A stretch of DNA of 64,000 nucleotides from Pseudomonadota bacterium. GTDB lineage: Bacteria > Desulfobacterota > Desulfovibrionia > Desulfovibrionales > Desulfomicrobiaceae. A program made the position numbers and the translations under genes. Shown piece after piece: positions 47,732-58,644 of the stretch. Within the stretch, counting starts at the first letter, position 1. Every line of letters starts with the position of its first letter. The DNA is taken from the NCBI GenBank assembly GCA_018902545.1, contig JAHIQM010000015.1, forward strand, positions 1 through 64,000. The letters are read 5' to 3'. The notes beneath the pieces were generated by a model. It was not told where the DNA came from, did no database searches, and saw only the letters and a list, made by a program, of their open reading frames with translations.

Positions 47732-49153
47732 CTATTTGTAGTACACCTTGATCTCGTTGGTCATGACCGTACCCATACCCGGAGTGGCCTGGCCGCTGGC
47801 GATGATGACGTTTTCGCCGGGCCGGAAGCCCGCGTATTCCTGTACGAATTTTTCCGCGCGCTTCTGGTGACTGCGCGGCTCCAGCGGACTCTCCACCGGG
47901 GTGATGGCCCAGAAGAAGTTCATCCAGCGCATGATCCGTGCGTCTGTGGTCATGGCGTAGATAGGTTGGGCCGGACGGCGGGAGCTGATATAGCGGGCCG
48001 TAGCGCCGGTGGTCGAGTGGCAGACGATGGCCGCGCTATCGGCATTGTCGGCCATGAGGCATGCGGAATAGGCGATGAATTTGGGCGGGTTCTTCTCGGG
48101 CTTGGGCACATAGGGGCCGCCCAGGCGCTCCAGGTAGTACGGCTCGGAATACTGCGCGATCTCGTTGATGAAGCGCACCGCCTCCACCGGATAGCTACCG
48201 ATGGCTGTCTCTTCGGAGAGCATGACGCAGTCCGCGCCGTCGAGCATGGCGTTGGAGACGTCCGTTGATTCTGCCCGCGTAGGGATGGGGTTCTTGACCA
48301 TGGACAGGAGCATCTGGGTCGCGACAATGGCCGGCTTCTGGGCATGGCGGCAGGCGCGCAGGATCTTTTTCTGGATGATGGGCAACTCGGCCGGGCTGCA
48401 TTCAAGGCCCAGGTCGCCGCGCGCGACCATGATGGCGTCGGCCACTTCGAGGATGGAGTCGAGGGTATCCACGGCGTTCCTGCGCTCGACCTTGGCCACC
48501 ACGGGAATCCAGGTGCCGTGCCGCGCGATCTCGGCCTTGATGTCCTCGATGTCTTCCTTGCTTTGCACAAAGGACAGGGCCACGGCGTCGATGCCGATAT
48601 CCAAGCCCTGGTGCAGGTCGCGACGGTCCTTGTCGGTCATGGCCGCGACTTTGAGGGTCTTTCCGGGAAAGGCGATGCCCTTGTTCGAGGTCAGGATGCC
48701 GCCGTTCAGGGCTTCCATGAGCACCAGCCGATCCCGCTCGATGACCTTGATGACCCTGAACTGCAGCATGCCGTCGGACAGGGACACGGGCATGCCCGCC
48801 TCAAGGCCATCGAGGAGCTCCGGCACGTCGAGGCTTATGAAGATGTCGCTTTCCTTCGTCGCGGCCATGTCCGGGGTGCCCAGACACACATAAGCCCCTT
48901 TGCGGATCTGCAGCGGCGAGCCCTTGACCTCCCCAATGCGGATCTTGGGGCCGCACAGGTCGCCCATGACCGTAAGCGAAATCCCGGTGTCCTTTTCCAC
49001 CTGCCTGATCTTCTGGATGACCGGCCCGAAATATTCTGCGTCAGCATGGGAAAAATTGAGGCGGAACACCCGCACCCCAAGCTGGACCATTTCCTTCATG
49101 ATGCCCTGATCCATGGAAGCCGGGCCCAGGGTGGCCACTATCTTTGTACGCAT
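47732..49153 (-). CDS. pyk: Pyruvate kinase
   Basis: The 473-residue glycolytic enzyme has MRTKIVATLGPASMDQGIMK, FRLNFSHADAEYFGPVIQKI, the substrate region GDLCGPKIRIGEVKG, IPVVAKVERRNAVDTLDSIL, MVARGDLGLECSPAELPIIQ and PTRAESTDVSNAMLDGADCV. It converts phosphoenolpyruvate and ADP to pyruvate and ATP. I prefer the ATG at 49153 (AAGGGA seven bases upstream) over the ATG two codons earlier. It is last in the minus-strand purA-to-pyk series. Confidence 0.96.
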   Translation of the reverse strand: MRTKIVATLGPASMDQGIMKEMVQLGVRVFRLNFSHADAEYFGPVIQKIRQVEKDTGISLTVMGDLCGPKIRIGEVKGSPLQIRKGAYVCLGTPDMAATKESDIFISLDVPELLDGLEAGMPVSLSDGMLQFRVIKVIERDRLVLMEALNGGILTSNKGIAFPGKTLKVAAMTDKDRRDLHQGLDIGIDAVALSFVQSKEDIEDIKAEIARHGTWIPVVAKVERRNAVDTLDSILEVADAIMVARGDLGLECSPAELPIIQKKILRACRHAQKPAIVATQMLLSMVKNPIPTRAESTDVSNAMLDGADCVMLSEETAIGSYPVEAVRFINEIAQYSEPYYLERLGGPYVPKPEKNPPKFIAYSACLMADNADSAAIVCHSTTGATARYISSRRPAQPIYAMTTDARIMRWMNFFWAITPVESPLEPRSHQKRAEKFVQEYAGFRPGENVIIASGQATPGMGTVMTNEIKVYYK

Positions 49154-49187
49154 GTGCATGTCCCTTTGGTTCGTAATGATTGGCTGA

Positions 49188-51020
49188 TTAGAGGATTCCA
49201 TACAGGGGTCCGCCGGGCAGGGCAAGCTCGTCCACCCTTTTTTCGATTTCCGCCACATTGACCAAGGCCGGTGCGTGGTAGGTCTTGAGCCGGGCGTCGA
49301 CGACCATGCTCGTGCAGCCCCAGTGCTTGCAGTGCGTGAACCCGTTCACCCCGTAGGTGTCCGTGGCCGGGTCCGAGCGGGTGAAGGTCACCCACAGGAA
49401 GTTGTCCCAGGACTGGACCGTGAAATCAGCGTCGTCCGCGACCACGATCAGGGGGAAACCGTCGAGGGCGTTGCCCTGCAGGGCCTGACAGAGCCGCTCC
49501 ATGGCCGGATCGTGGGTGTCGCGCGGATGAGCGTGCGCGGGACCGGACAGGACCAGTACGCCGGGTGCAAAAAAGCGCGGATTGGAAAAACCCTCGGGCA
49601 GAGACAGCGCAGGCGCCGCCGTGGACAGGACGCGCTTGGGGTTTCCGGCCGCGGTCCAGAGCACCTTGGAGCCCTGATTGAGGCTGATGCCGGAATAGTC
49701 GAGGGTGTCCATGGTCGTGCGGGTGATGAAATGCAGGTCCCGCGACAGGTCAAGGCGCTCCAGCACGTGGCGGAAGAATTCGGGTATGTGGTGGCAGGAC
49801 AGGCCTGGCTTGTCCTCGCGGGCGGCGATGATAACGTACTTGGAGAGCGAGGTCTGGGTCGTGCCGAGCAGCGAAAGACCGTTGGTGATCAGCTCCTGGG
49901 GCTGACGCTCGCCCGCGTACGGCACATAGCGCTCGCTGCCCACGGCTAAAAGGAGCGGGTGTACTCCGGCCGCGTCCACAGCATGGACCTCGTGCACCCC
50001 ACCGAAAACCTGCGGCACCAGTTCCGCAGTGAGTTCGTGGATGAAGGCCCCGAACATGGTGTCCTCCTGGGGGGGGCGGCCCACCGTGGTGAAGGGCCAG
50101 ACGGCGCCTTCGCGGTGCAGCACCTCGGACACCCGCATGACCGGAAAATCGTGCGCCAGGCTGTAATAACCGAGATGATCGCCAAAAGGCCCTTCGGGCT
50201 TCTGAACATGGGGATCGATGTAGCCCCGGATGCAGAAATCGGCCTCGGCCGGGATGGGCAGTTCTCCGGGCCGCCGGATCATGGGCACGCGATGCCCGCC
50301 CAGGGCCCCGGCAAAAAGCATCTCGGCGATGCCTTCGGGCAGGGGCATGATGGCGGCCAGGGTCATGGCTGGCGGTCCGCCCACGAACACGTTGACGGGC
50401 AGGGTTTCGCCGCGGGCGATGGCCTCGGCGTGATGGTAGCCTATCCCGCGATGAATCTGATAGTGCAGGCCCACTTCCCGGTCCTTCTCGAACTCGTTGC
50501 CCGAAAGCTGGATGCGGTACATGCCCAGATTGGAGCCCATGTGCCCGGGTTTGGACGGGCTCTCGCTGTAGACCAGCGGCAGGGTCACGTAGGCCCCGCC
50601 GTCCTTGGGCCAGGACACAAGCTGCGGGAGCTCGGAGATGGTTGTGGTGTGGGCCAGGATGGGCCCGCCGGTGACGGTCTTGGGCAGGGTGTGCCACCCG
50701 CCCAGAGCCAGCCCTGGCCAAAGTTTCGGTTTCTTGAGCACCCCGGCCGGATCGGCCTTGGCCGAAAGTATGGCCTCCACGCGGCGCAGGGTGGAGCGGA
50801 AAATGAACTTGGTGCGATCGAGGGTGCCGAAGATATTGGCGGCCATGGGAAACTTCGTGCCCTTGACGTTGGTGAAGAGCAGGGCCGGTCCCCCGGCCTG
50901 AAAGACCCGGCGCTGGATGGCGCCGACTTCAAGGTACGGGTCAACCTGGATGTCGATGCGGACCAGCTGTTTGGCCCGTTCCAGATCGTCGAGGCAGGAT
51001 TTGAGATTGCGGTGGATCAT
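49188..51020 (-). CDS. UbiD-family decarboxylase (possible menaquinone MqnL-type)
   Basis: The 610-residue enzyme belongs to the prenylated-FMN UbiD decarboxylases: LDRTKFIFRSTLRRVEAI-like N-terminus, YRIQLSGNEFEKDREVGLHY, EGPFGDHLGYYSLAHDFPV (containing the conserved EGPFGDHxGYY) and MFGAFIHELTAELVPQVFGG. WDNFLWVTFTRSDPATDTYG is near the end. In futalosine-pathway bacteria a UbiD homologue (MqnL, with MqnP/MqnM) acts after mqnD, and this organism carries mqnB and mqnD. That role is therefore plausible but inferred. No UbiX-type flavin prenyltransferase is in the window. Confidence 0.87.
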   Translation of the reverse strand: MIHRNLKSCLDDLERAKQLVRIDIQVDPYLEVGAIQRRVFQAGGPALLFTNVKGTKFPMAANIFGTLDRTKFIFRSTLRRVEAILSAKADPAGVLKKPKLWPGLALGGWHTLPKTVTGGPILAHTTTISELPQLVSWPKDGGAYVTLPLVYSESPSKPGHMGSNLGMYRIQLSGNEFEKDREVGLHYQIHRGIGYHHAEAIARGETLPVNVFVGGPPAMTLAAIMPLPEGIAEMLFAGALGGHRVPMIRRPGELPIPAEADFCIRGYIDPHVQKPEGPFGDHLGYYSLAHDFPVMRVSEVLHREGAVWPFTTVGRPPQEDTMFGAFIHELTAELVPQVFGGVHEVHAVDAAGVHPLLLAVGSERYVPYAGERQPQELITNGLSLLGTTQTSLSKYVIIAAREDKPGLSCHHIPEFFRHVLERLDLSRDLHFITRTTMDTLDYSGISLNQGSKVLWTAAGNPKRVLSTAAPALSLPEGFSNPRFFAPGVLVLSGPAHAHPRDTHDPAMERLCQALQGNALDGFPLIVVADDADFTVQSWDNFLWVTFTRSDPATDTYGVNGFTHCKHWGCTSMVVDARLKTYHAPALVNVAEIEKRVDELALPGGPLYGIL

Positions 51021-51053
51021 GAGGGGCTCCGGGGATGGGGCTTGGGGGCTGTT

Positions 51054-51098
51054 ATGGACTTAATGGACGGTATGGACCTTATGGACTTTATGGACGGC
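51054..51098. repeat. Five tandem 9-bp repeats (ATGGACnnn)
   Basis: Consecutive units ATGGACTTA, ATGGACGGT, ATGGACCTT, ATGGACTTT and ATGGACGGC begin at 51054, 51063, 51072, 51081 and 51090. They lie in the 101-bp gap between fxsA and the UbiD-family gene, so they are transcribed as part of that operon on the minus strand. Confidence 0.85.
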
Positions 51099-51121
51099 GG
51101 CGTGCACGGGCGAAATTATTT

Positions 51122-51517
51122 CTACCTGTGAAACGTGATGCGGACGTTGGGGTTTTGCCGCCACTCGTCGAATTTCTTGCGCAGCCAGCGCTTGAACATG
51201 TTGCGGGGGGCGGGCAACAGGATGAGCAGGCCCGCGATGTCCGTGAGGAAGCCCGGGGTCAGGAGCACCATGCCAGCCAGAAAGATGAGCACCCCGTCGA
51301 GGAGTTCTTCGGCGGGCATGAAGCCCTGGTCCAGGTTCTCGCGGATGCGCAGCATGGTCGACATGCCCTGCAGGCGTGCCAAGTGCGCCCCGGCCAAAGC
51401 CGTGAGAATGACCAAAGCGATGGTCGCAAACGGCCCGATGACGCTGCCGACCTTGACCAGCAGGTAAATTTCGGCCGCCGGCACCAGTATAAAGAGCAGA
51501 AAAAGCTTTCCGAACAT
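51122..51517 (-). CDS. fxsA: FxsA-family membrane protein
   Basis: The 131-residue protein has three to four hydrophobic helices (LFLLFILVPAAEIYLLVKVG; ATIALVILTALAGAHLARLQ; LLDGVLIFLAGMVLLTPGFL) and a basic tail. This is the FxsA/YtzA-type family, linked in E. coli to phage T7 exclusion by F plasmid through overproduction; the normal role is unknown. Its ATG overlaps the serB stop by one base (TAATG) with AGGGAGGG upstream. Confidence 0.88.
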   Translation of the reverse strand: MFGKLFLLFILVPAAEIYLLVKVGSVIGPFATIALVILTALAGAHLARLQGMSTMLRIRENLDQGFMPAEELLDGVLIFLAGMVLLTPGFLTDIAGLLILLPAPRNMFKRWLRKKFDEWRQNPNVRITFHR

Positions 51518-52752
51518 TATCCCTCCCTTGCGGCCAGTTGGTCCATGGTTTCGCGGTCCCGCAGGCCCAGAAAATAGAGCACGCCGTCCAGACCGACGTT
51601 GGAGATGGCCTGACCCGCGCCCTGACGGACCACGGGCTTGGCGTGAAAGGCGATGCCCAGGCCGGCCACATCGAGCATGGGCAGGTCGTTGGCCCCGTCG
51701 CCCACGGCGATGACCTGCGACAGGGAGATGTTCTCCTTGGCCGCGATTTCCTTCAGCAGGCGCGCCTTGCCCGCGCCATCGACGATCTCCCCGACCAGTC
51801 CGCCGGTCAGGACGCCATCCTCAATTTCAAGCTCGTTGGCATACACGTAATCGATGCCGAGCATCTCCTGCAAGCGGCAGCCGAAATAATTGAACCCGCC
51901 GGAAAGGATGGCGATGGTGTAGCCGAGGCTTTTCAAGGTGCGGATGAGCCGCTCCGCGCCTTCGGTCATGGGCAGGGTCGCGGCGACATCCTGCAGCACG
52001 GCCTCGGGCAGCCCTTTGAGCAGGCTCACGCGCTTGCGCAGGCTCTGCGAGAAATCCAGCTCCCCGCGCATGGCCGCGTCGGTGATGGCCGCGACCTCCT
52101 CGCCCACTCCCGCCCGCTTGGCCAGTTCGTCGATGACCTCGGCCTGGATCAGGGTCGAGTCCATGTCGAAGCAGACCAGCCGCCGGATGCGACGGAACGC
52201 GTTGTCCTCCTGGAAGCCGATGTCGATGCCCTGTTCCCTCGACAGCTCCAGGAACGCGGCACGCATGCCGGAGATGTCCTCCGGGGTGCCGCGCACGGAA
52301 AATTCCAGGCACGAACGCGGCATGACCGGGGGGCTCGACAGGGAGCGGCGGCCCGAAAGGCGGGTAATGCAGTCGATGCTCAGGCCGTTGGCGGTGATGA
52401 CCTCGGCCATGGCCGCCAGATTGGCGGCGGTGATGGTCCGGCCGAGCACGGTCACGATATGCCGCTTGCGTCCCTGCATGCCGACCCAGCGTTCGTAGTC
52501 GTCCTCGGTGACGGGGGAAAACTTGAGATGCAGGTCCTGATTGTGGGCCCAGAAGAGCAGATCCTTCAGGATGGGCGAGGATTCGTGCTCGCGTGGCACC
52601 TCGATGAGTACCCCCAGCGAGAGGTCGTCGTGAATGACGGACTGGCTGATGTCGAGGATGGTCACCCCGGACTGGGCCAGTTGTCCCATGATTCCGGCCA
52701 GCAGGCCGTCCCGGTCAGTGCCGGCGATTTGTATGAGGATGATTTCGCGCAT
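51517..52752 (-). CDS. serB: Phosphoserine phosphatase with two ACT-like domains
   Basis: The 411-residue enzyme ends serine synthesis by hydrolysing phosphoserine. The N-terminal 190 residues are ACT-like sensor domains (ILIQIAGTDRDGLLAGIMGQ; IVTVLGRTITAANLAAMAEV). The C-terminal HAD phosphatase has the nucleophile motif LVCFDMDSTLIQAEVIDELA, AILSGGFNYFGCRLQ and VIAVGDGANDLPMLDVAGLG. The start is four bases after the holB stop. Length is typical of actinobacterial/delta-type SerB2. Confidence 0.94.
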   Translation of the reverse strand: MREIILIQIAGTDRDGLLAGIMGQLAQSGVTILDISQSVIHDDLSLGVLIEVPREHESSPILKDLLFWAHNQDLHLKFSPVTEDDYERWVGMQGRKRHIVTVLGRTITAANLAAMAEVITANGLSIDCITRLSGRRSLSSPPVMPRSCLEFSVRGTPEDISGMRAAFLELSREQGIDIGFQEDNAFRRIRRLVCFDMDSTLIQAEVIDELAKRAGVGEEVAAITDAAMRGELDFSQSLRKRVSLLKGLPEAVLQDVAATLPMTEGAERLIRTLKSLGYTIAILSGGFNYFGCRLQEMLGIDYVYANELEIEDGVLTGGLVGEIVDGAGKARLLKEIAAKENISLSQVIAVGDGANDLPMLDVAGLGIAFHAKPVVRQGAGQAISNVGLDGVLYFLGLRDRETMDQLAAREG

Positions 52753-52756
52753 AATC

Positions 52757-53602
52757 CTATTTGTGCAGGAGGTTCCACATGCGGATGGCGACCCATTCCA
52801 GCACTACGGCTGGGTTAGCCCCCACTTCCAGACTTTCAAGCGCATTCTCGACAATGACGCCGACCTGACGCACCGCGACCACGTCAAGCCGCGAGGCCAG
52901 CAGGCGGGAAAGCTCGGTCAGGGGGTTGCCGTACCCGGCCTGGACCAGGCTGCGCTGCACCTCGCGCAGAATGGCGTCGGCCATTCGCGCGTCCACGCTC
53001 CCCTTGCGGCCCGTCCAGTCAAGCCACGCGCCCTTGCCGCTCCGGATGAACTCGGTCAAAAGACCCAGGCTGTCACGCAGATCGGGATCGTCGCCCTCCT
53101 CGTGAGGCCACCCAAGGGTGAGTACGAAGCTGCGGGACACCAGGGTCGGCAGCAGTATTTCACGGCTGGGGGCCAAAAGGACAAAGACGTTGCCGGGGCA
53201 GGGCTCTTCTAAGGACTTGAGCAGGGCGTTGGCCGCGCCGTCGATCAGGGCCTGCGCCTCGGCCAGGATGATCACCCGCGGGCCCCGGCCCGCCGGAGGG
53301 TCGCCCAGCACGGCGCGCACTTCCCGCACCGTATCCACTTTGATGGAGCCTTCGGCCCCATTGAGGAGAAAAAGGTCGCGGCAGGCATCGTCGACGATCT
53401 GCAGGCAGATGCGGCAAGTCCCGCACGGCGGGGCCTCTTCGCGGCACATCAGCCGCGCGGCCCAGAAAAGGCCCAGCGCCAGGCGCTCGGCCACTGTTCC
53501 GCCTTCGAGGAGCAACGAGCTCGGCGGAGCCTGGGCGAGACGTTCCAGGAACCCCGCGATGCGGGGCTGGGTGGAGAGGGTGTGCTGCCAGGGGGTGGTC
53601 AT
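52757..53602 (-). CDS. holB: DNA polymerase III delta' subunit-like clamp-loader protein
   Basis: From the ATG at 53602 the product is 281 residues. It has a degenerate nucleotide-binding start (SSLLLEGGTVAERLALGLFW), a four-cysteine zinc module (MCREEAPPCGTCRICLQIVD) and IKVDTVREVRAVLGDPPAGR. VIILAEAQALIDGAANALLK and SLEEPCPGNVFVLLAPSREI complete the HolB-type pattern. Delta' opens the sliding clamp during loading and lacks ATPase activity, which fits the missing P-loop. A longer open frame into purA is not used. A terminator hairpin lies directly before it. Confidence 0.88.
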   Translation of the reverse strand: MTTPWQHTLSTQPRIAGFLERLAQAPPSSLLLEGGTVAERLALGLFWAARLMCREEAPPCGTCRICLQIVDDACRDLFLLNGAEGSIKVDTVREVRAVLGDPPAGRGPRVIILAEAQALIDGAANALLKSLEEPCPGNVFVLLAPSREILLPTLVSRSFVLTLGWPHEEGDDPDLRDSLGLLTEFIRSGKGAWLDWTGRKGSVDARMADAILREVQRSLVQAGYGNPLTELSRLLASRLDVVAVRQVGVIVENALESLEVGANPAVVLEWVAIRMWNLLHK

Positions 53603-53608
53603 GATGCG

Positions 53609-53630
53609 AAAAAGGGAGGCGAACCTCCCC
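53609..53630 (-). terminator. Terminator/attenuator between purA and holB
   Basis: On the minus strand GGGAGG and CCTCCC pair with a UUCG loop and are followed by TTTTT, directly between the purA stop and the holB start. It may reduce rather than abolish read-through into holB-serB. Confidence 0.8.
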
Positions 53631-53633
53631 TGA

Positions 53634-54992
<1,359 letters not shown>

Positions 54993-55178
54993 TCAATTTG
55001 CGCAATCGATTGTTCTACAGCGCATGCGTGCCGGACAGCCTCGCTCGACACTCCTTGCGCTGCAAACCCCGGCCTGGCACAGGATTTGCCGTCCAGCCGG
55101 GGCTGTGCTAGGGGCACATGGATTCACGCGGCTCCGGCTGCCGAAACACAGCGCCAAATTCACTTTTTCGGAGAATAT

Positions 55179-56453
55179 ATGAGTGATCTCAAGAAGATGT
55201 ATCATACCCTGAACCGGGATTCCTTTCCGACCGACCTGACCCTGACCGTAGGCGAGCAGACCATCCGCTACGCCAAGAAGACCTGGAGCATCGGCGGCGA
55301 AGAGAGGGGCCTGCGTTACGGCGAAAATCCGGACCAGCCCGCCGCCCTCTATGAGGTGGTCGAAAGCTCCTTCGCCATGGACGGCGTGGCCTTCCAGCAC
55401 GGTCAGCATAAGCTGGTGTCGAGCCTGACCGAGGAGAACCTGATCCAGTCCGGCAAACATCCGGGCAAGATCAACCTGACCGACGTGGACAACGGCATCA
55501 ACATGCTCCAGTACCTCACGGCCAAGCCCGCCGCCATCATCCTGAAACACAACAACCCCTGCGGGGCGGCCTGGTCAGGCGACGGACTGTTCACCGCCCT
55601 TTCCCGCGCCTTCGCATCGGACCGCATCGCGGCCTTCGGCGGCACCATCGTGGTCAATCGCGAACTGGACAAGGCCTGCGCCGAGTTCATAAGCGGCAGC
55701 TACTTCGAGGTCATAGCGGCCCCGGATTTCACGGCCGAGGCCCTGATTGTTCTGACCGCCAAAAAAAACCTGCGCATCATCCGCATCCCGGCCCTGGCCG
55801 AACTGGAAAAGATTGTCGGCACGCCCTTTTTGGACATCAAGTCCCTGGTGGATGGCGGGCTCATCATCCAGGCCTCCTTCCGCAACCGCATCCTGACCGA
55901 GGACGACTTTCTGCCCGCCGAAACGACCAAGGACGGCACGACCTACATCGCCCGCAAACCCAGCTCCAAAGAGGCCGAAGACCTGCTTTTCGCCTGGGCT
56001 GTTGAAGCCGGGGTGACGTCGAACTCCATCATCTTCGCCCGCGATGGAGCCACGGTGTCCATCGGCACGGGCGAACAGGACCGGGTGGGCTGCGTCGAAC
56101 TGACCATCCAGAAGGCCTACACCAAGTATGCCGACAAGCTGGCTTTCGAGCGACACAGCCTGTCCCTGTACGAACTCAAACTCAAGGCCAAGGCCGATGC
56201 CGGGCTGGCCGCTTCCCTGGCAGAAATCCTGAACAAGACCGAGACGGACCGGGGCGGCCTGCCCGGCACGGTGCTCGTCTCCGACGGATTCTTCCCCTTC
56301 CGCGACGGCGTGGACCTGGCCATAGCCCAGGGCGTGACGGCCATCGCCCAGCCCGGCGGCTCCATCCGCGATGGGGAGATCATCCAGGCCGTGAACAGCG
56401 CCTCCCCGCAGGTGGCCATGGTTTTCACCGGCCAGCGCTCTTTCAAACACTAG
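55179..56453 (+). CDS. purH: AICAR transformylase as a stand-alone protein (PurH C-terminal half)
   Basis: The 424-residue product corresponds to the C-terminal AICAR formyltransferase part of bifunctional PurH. It contains GLRYGENPDQPAALYEV, QHGQHKLVSSLTEENLIQSG, ILKHNNPCGAAWSGDGLFTA, DRIAAFGGTIVVNRELD, TSNSIIFARDGATVSIGTGE and SDGFFPFRDGVDLAIAQGVT. It formylates AICAR with 10-formyl-THF. The start ATG at 55179 has GGAGA upstream. A longer open frame begins inside the divergent purA gene and is rejected. The IMP cyclohydrolase half is a separate gene 4.6 kb away on the other strand. Confidence 0.95.
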   Translation: MSDLKKMYHTLNRDSFPTDLTLTVGEQTIRYAKKTWSIGGEERGLRYGENPDQPAALYEVVESSFAMDGVAFQHGQHKLVSSLTEENLIQSGKHPGKINLTDVDNGINMLQYLTAKPAAIILKHNNPCGAAWSGDGLFTALSRAFASDRIAAFGGTIVVNRELDKACAEFISGSYFEVIAAPDFTAEALIVLTAKKNLRIIRIPALAELEKIVGTPFLDIKSLVDGGLIIQASFRNRILTEDDFLPAETTKDGTTYIARKPSSKEAEDLLFAWAVEAGVTSNSIIFARDGATVSIGTGEQDRVGCVELTIQKAYTKYADKLAFERHSLSLYELKLKAKADAGLAASLAEILNKTETDRGGLPGTVLVSDGFFPFRDGVDLAIAQGVTAIAQPGGSIRDGEIIQAVNSASPQVAMVFTGQRSFKH

Positions 56454-56522
56454 AACGCGGCCCCGGAGCCGTTGACCCGAGCCGGCCCCGCCGGCTCACG
56501 CGCCAAGGCGCATAAGGCTTTT

Positions 56523-58565
56523 ATGTCCACCTCACTCTCCCTGCAGCCCGGATGCATCATGGAATTCCTGCAGGATAACCAGCCCGTCACGGCCTGGGTC
56601 CTGGACGTCCAGGGCCCGCGCCTTCGGGTCTTCACCGCAGGACAGCGCGAACTCAAACTCCCCCTGTCCCGCGCCCTGCCCTGGATTGGCCCCCAATGCC
56701 CGGCGGGCAGCAGCCGCCAGGAAATGCTCGACCTGCTGCGCACGCACAACGGCCGCCGGGAGCGTTTGGCCGAAAACGTCGATGCTCTGGAGATCTGGGA
56801 CCTGGCCCAAGGCGAAATGGACGAGGCCGAAATCGAATGGTTCGCAAGCCTGGTCTTTGAAGACGCCGGCCCCGACCAGCTCGCTGCCCTGGGGCGCAAG
56901 CTCCTGCAGACCAAGACCCACTTCAAGTTCTCCCCGCCGCAGTTCGAAATTTATCCGCAGGAAACTGTGGAGCGCCGCCAGGAGGAACTGCACAGAGCCC
57001 AGGAGCGTGAACGGCTGGTAGGTTTTGGGCAGGTCTTCTTGAAGGGTTTGTGGGACATTTTCTGCAAGCGCAAGAACGCCCTGCCCCAGCCCGACGAAGA
57101 ACAGACCGGCCGCATCCGCGACTTGCTCATGACCCGCCTGTGCAATCCCGATGACCGGGACTCGGACGCCCTGTGGAAAACCATGAGCCAGGGCCTGCCC
57201 GAGGATCCGCACCTGCCCCTTTTCCTGGCCCAGGCCTGGGAAATCGTGCCACCGCACTTTAATTTCCACCTCTGCCGCGCCCAGTATGACTGGGAACCGC
57301 AATGGGACACCTCCCACGCAAAGGCCGTCACGGACCTGCAGGAGCGGGTTTTGGCCATGCAGGCGGAACCGGAAGCCGACATCGTGACCATCGATTCGGC
57401 CAGCACCCAGGACATCGACGACGGCTTCGAACTGACCCGCGACGCGGACGGATTCAAGCTGAGTCTGGCCCTGGCCTGCCCTTGCCTAGGGTGGGAGTTC
57501 GGCAGCCCCTTGGACAAGGCCGTGCTGCACCGCTTCACGTCCCTTTATCTGCCCGAGGGCACAAGCCACATGCTGCCCGAAACACTGGGCAAGGATTTCT
57601 TCAGCCTCTGCGCGGGCCACGACCGCCCCGCCCTGGTCATCTCCTTTGACCTGGACCCGGACGGGGCCATCCGCTCTTTTACGCCGCGCATCACCTGGGT
57701 CAGGATCAAGGCCAACCTGACGTACACCGGAGTTGAAGAAGAGATCGCGACAGGAGAGCCCGGCATGCTGCATCACGCCCGCGACCTGGCCGCTCTGCTG
57801 CGCCAGGCGCGCATCCGCGAGCATGCCGTGATCATGGACCAGCCCGACCCGCGCATGGTTTTGCGCGGAGACCCGACCAACCCGGAAGTGGTGGTCGTGC
57901 AGTCCGAGTCCACGCCCGAAGCGCAGATGATCGTGTCCGAATTCATGATCCTGGCCAACAAGACCATGGGTTCCTGGGCGCTCGAAACGGGTACGGCCAT
58001 GCTCTTCCGGACCCAGAACATCACCCTGTCTGCCGAAAGCGCGGGCGTGTGGAACGATCCCACAGACATTTACCGCATCATCAACAACATGGGCCCCTCC
58101 ATTCTCGAGTGCGAACCCAGACGTCACGCCACGATCGGAGCCAAGGCCTACGCCCCGGTCACCTCGCCGCTCAGACGCTATTCGGACTTTATCAATATGG
58201 CCCAGATCCTGGCCCGGCTGACGGGGCAAGGGCGATTGCTGGACCAGACCGAAATTGAATGCCTGCTTCCCCTGTTGTCCAGCAGGGCCGAGCTGGTCGG
58301 GCAGGTGCAGCGCATGCGCCCGAGGTACTGGAAGTACGAATATTTCCGGCAGAACCACAAAAAAATGCGCTGGTCCGGGATCATCATCGACCCCGGTTCG
58401 CATCTGGTGACCATCGCCTTGCCGGACCTGCAACTCTTTTTGAAGGCCCCGCGCAAGATTTTCGGCGACAAGATCCGCCTCGGACAAGGGTTTTCCATCC
58501 GCATCGGCAAGGTCGATCCTCTGAACAACGAGATCAAGATCGCCGAGGCTTGGGAGGACGAATGA
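56523..58565 (+). CDS. RNase II/RNase R-family (RNB) exoribonuclease
   Basis: The 680-residue protein has the RNB catalytic motif IVTIDSASTQDIDDGFELTR with the metal-binding Asp cluster. LYLPEGTSHMLPETLGKDFF and PVTSPLRRYSDFINMAQILA (the conserved RRYxD) follow. The N-terminal 280 residues differ from the cold-shock domains of RNase II/R, and the C-terminal about 60 residues may be a degenerate S1 fold. It degrades RNA 3' to 5'. The ATG at 56523 is preceded only by a weak AAGG. It is probably transcribed with the purH half and plsY. Confidence 0.9.
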   Translation: MSTSLSLQPGCIMEFLQDNQPVTAWVLDVQGPRLRVFTAGQRELKLPLSRALPWIGPQCPAGSSRQEMLDLLRTHNGRRERLAENVDALEIWDLAQGEMDEAEIEWFASLVFEDAGPDQLAALGRKLLQTKTHFKFSPPQFEIYPQETVERRQEELHRAQERERLVGFGQVFLKGLWDIFCKRKNALPQPDEEQTGRIRDLLMTRLCNPDDRDSDALWKTMSQGLPEDPHLPLFLAQAWEIVPPHFNFHLCRAQYDWEPQWDTSHAKAVTDLQERVLAMQAEPEADIVTIDSASTQDIDDGFELTRDADGFKLSLALACPCLGWEFGSPLDKAVLHRFTSLYLPEGTSHMLPETLGKDFFSLCAGHDRPALVISFDLDPDGAIRSFTPRITWVRIKANLTYTGVEEEIATGEPGMLHHARDLAALLRQARIREHAVIMDQPDPRMVLRGDPTNPEVVVVQSESTPEAQMIVSEFMILANKTMGSWALETGTAMLFRTQNITLSAESAGVWNDPTDIYRIINNMGPSILECEPRRHATIGAKAYAPVTSPLRRYSDFINMAQILARLTGQGRLLDQTEIECLLPLLSSRAELVGQVQRMRPRYWKYEYFRQNHKKMRWSGIIIDPGSHLVTIALPDLQLFLKAPRKIFGDKIRLGQGFSIRIGKVDPLNNEIKIAEAWEDE

Positions 58566-58644
58566 TCTTGTACGCCCTGGCATTTTCAAGTAGGGGATTT
58601 CGGCACATGCCAACCCAAATTTCCAAAGATCAAGGAGACTGCAC

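Noticed and set aside
51054-51098. CRISPR array
   Set aside because: Units are 9 bp without spacers, so it is a simple tandem repeat.
55003-55012. PurR-type operator between purA and the purH half
   Set aside because: CAATCGATTG is palindromic but too short and unlike the known PurR consensus; chance occurrence is likely.
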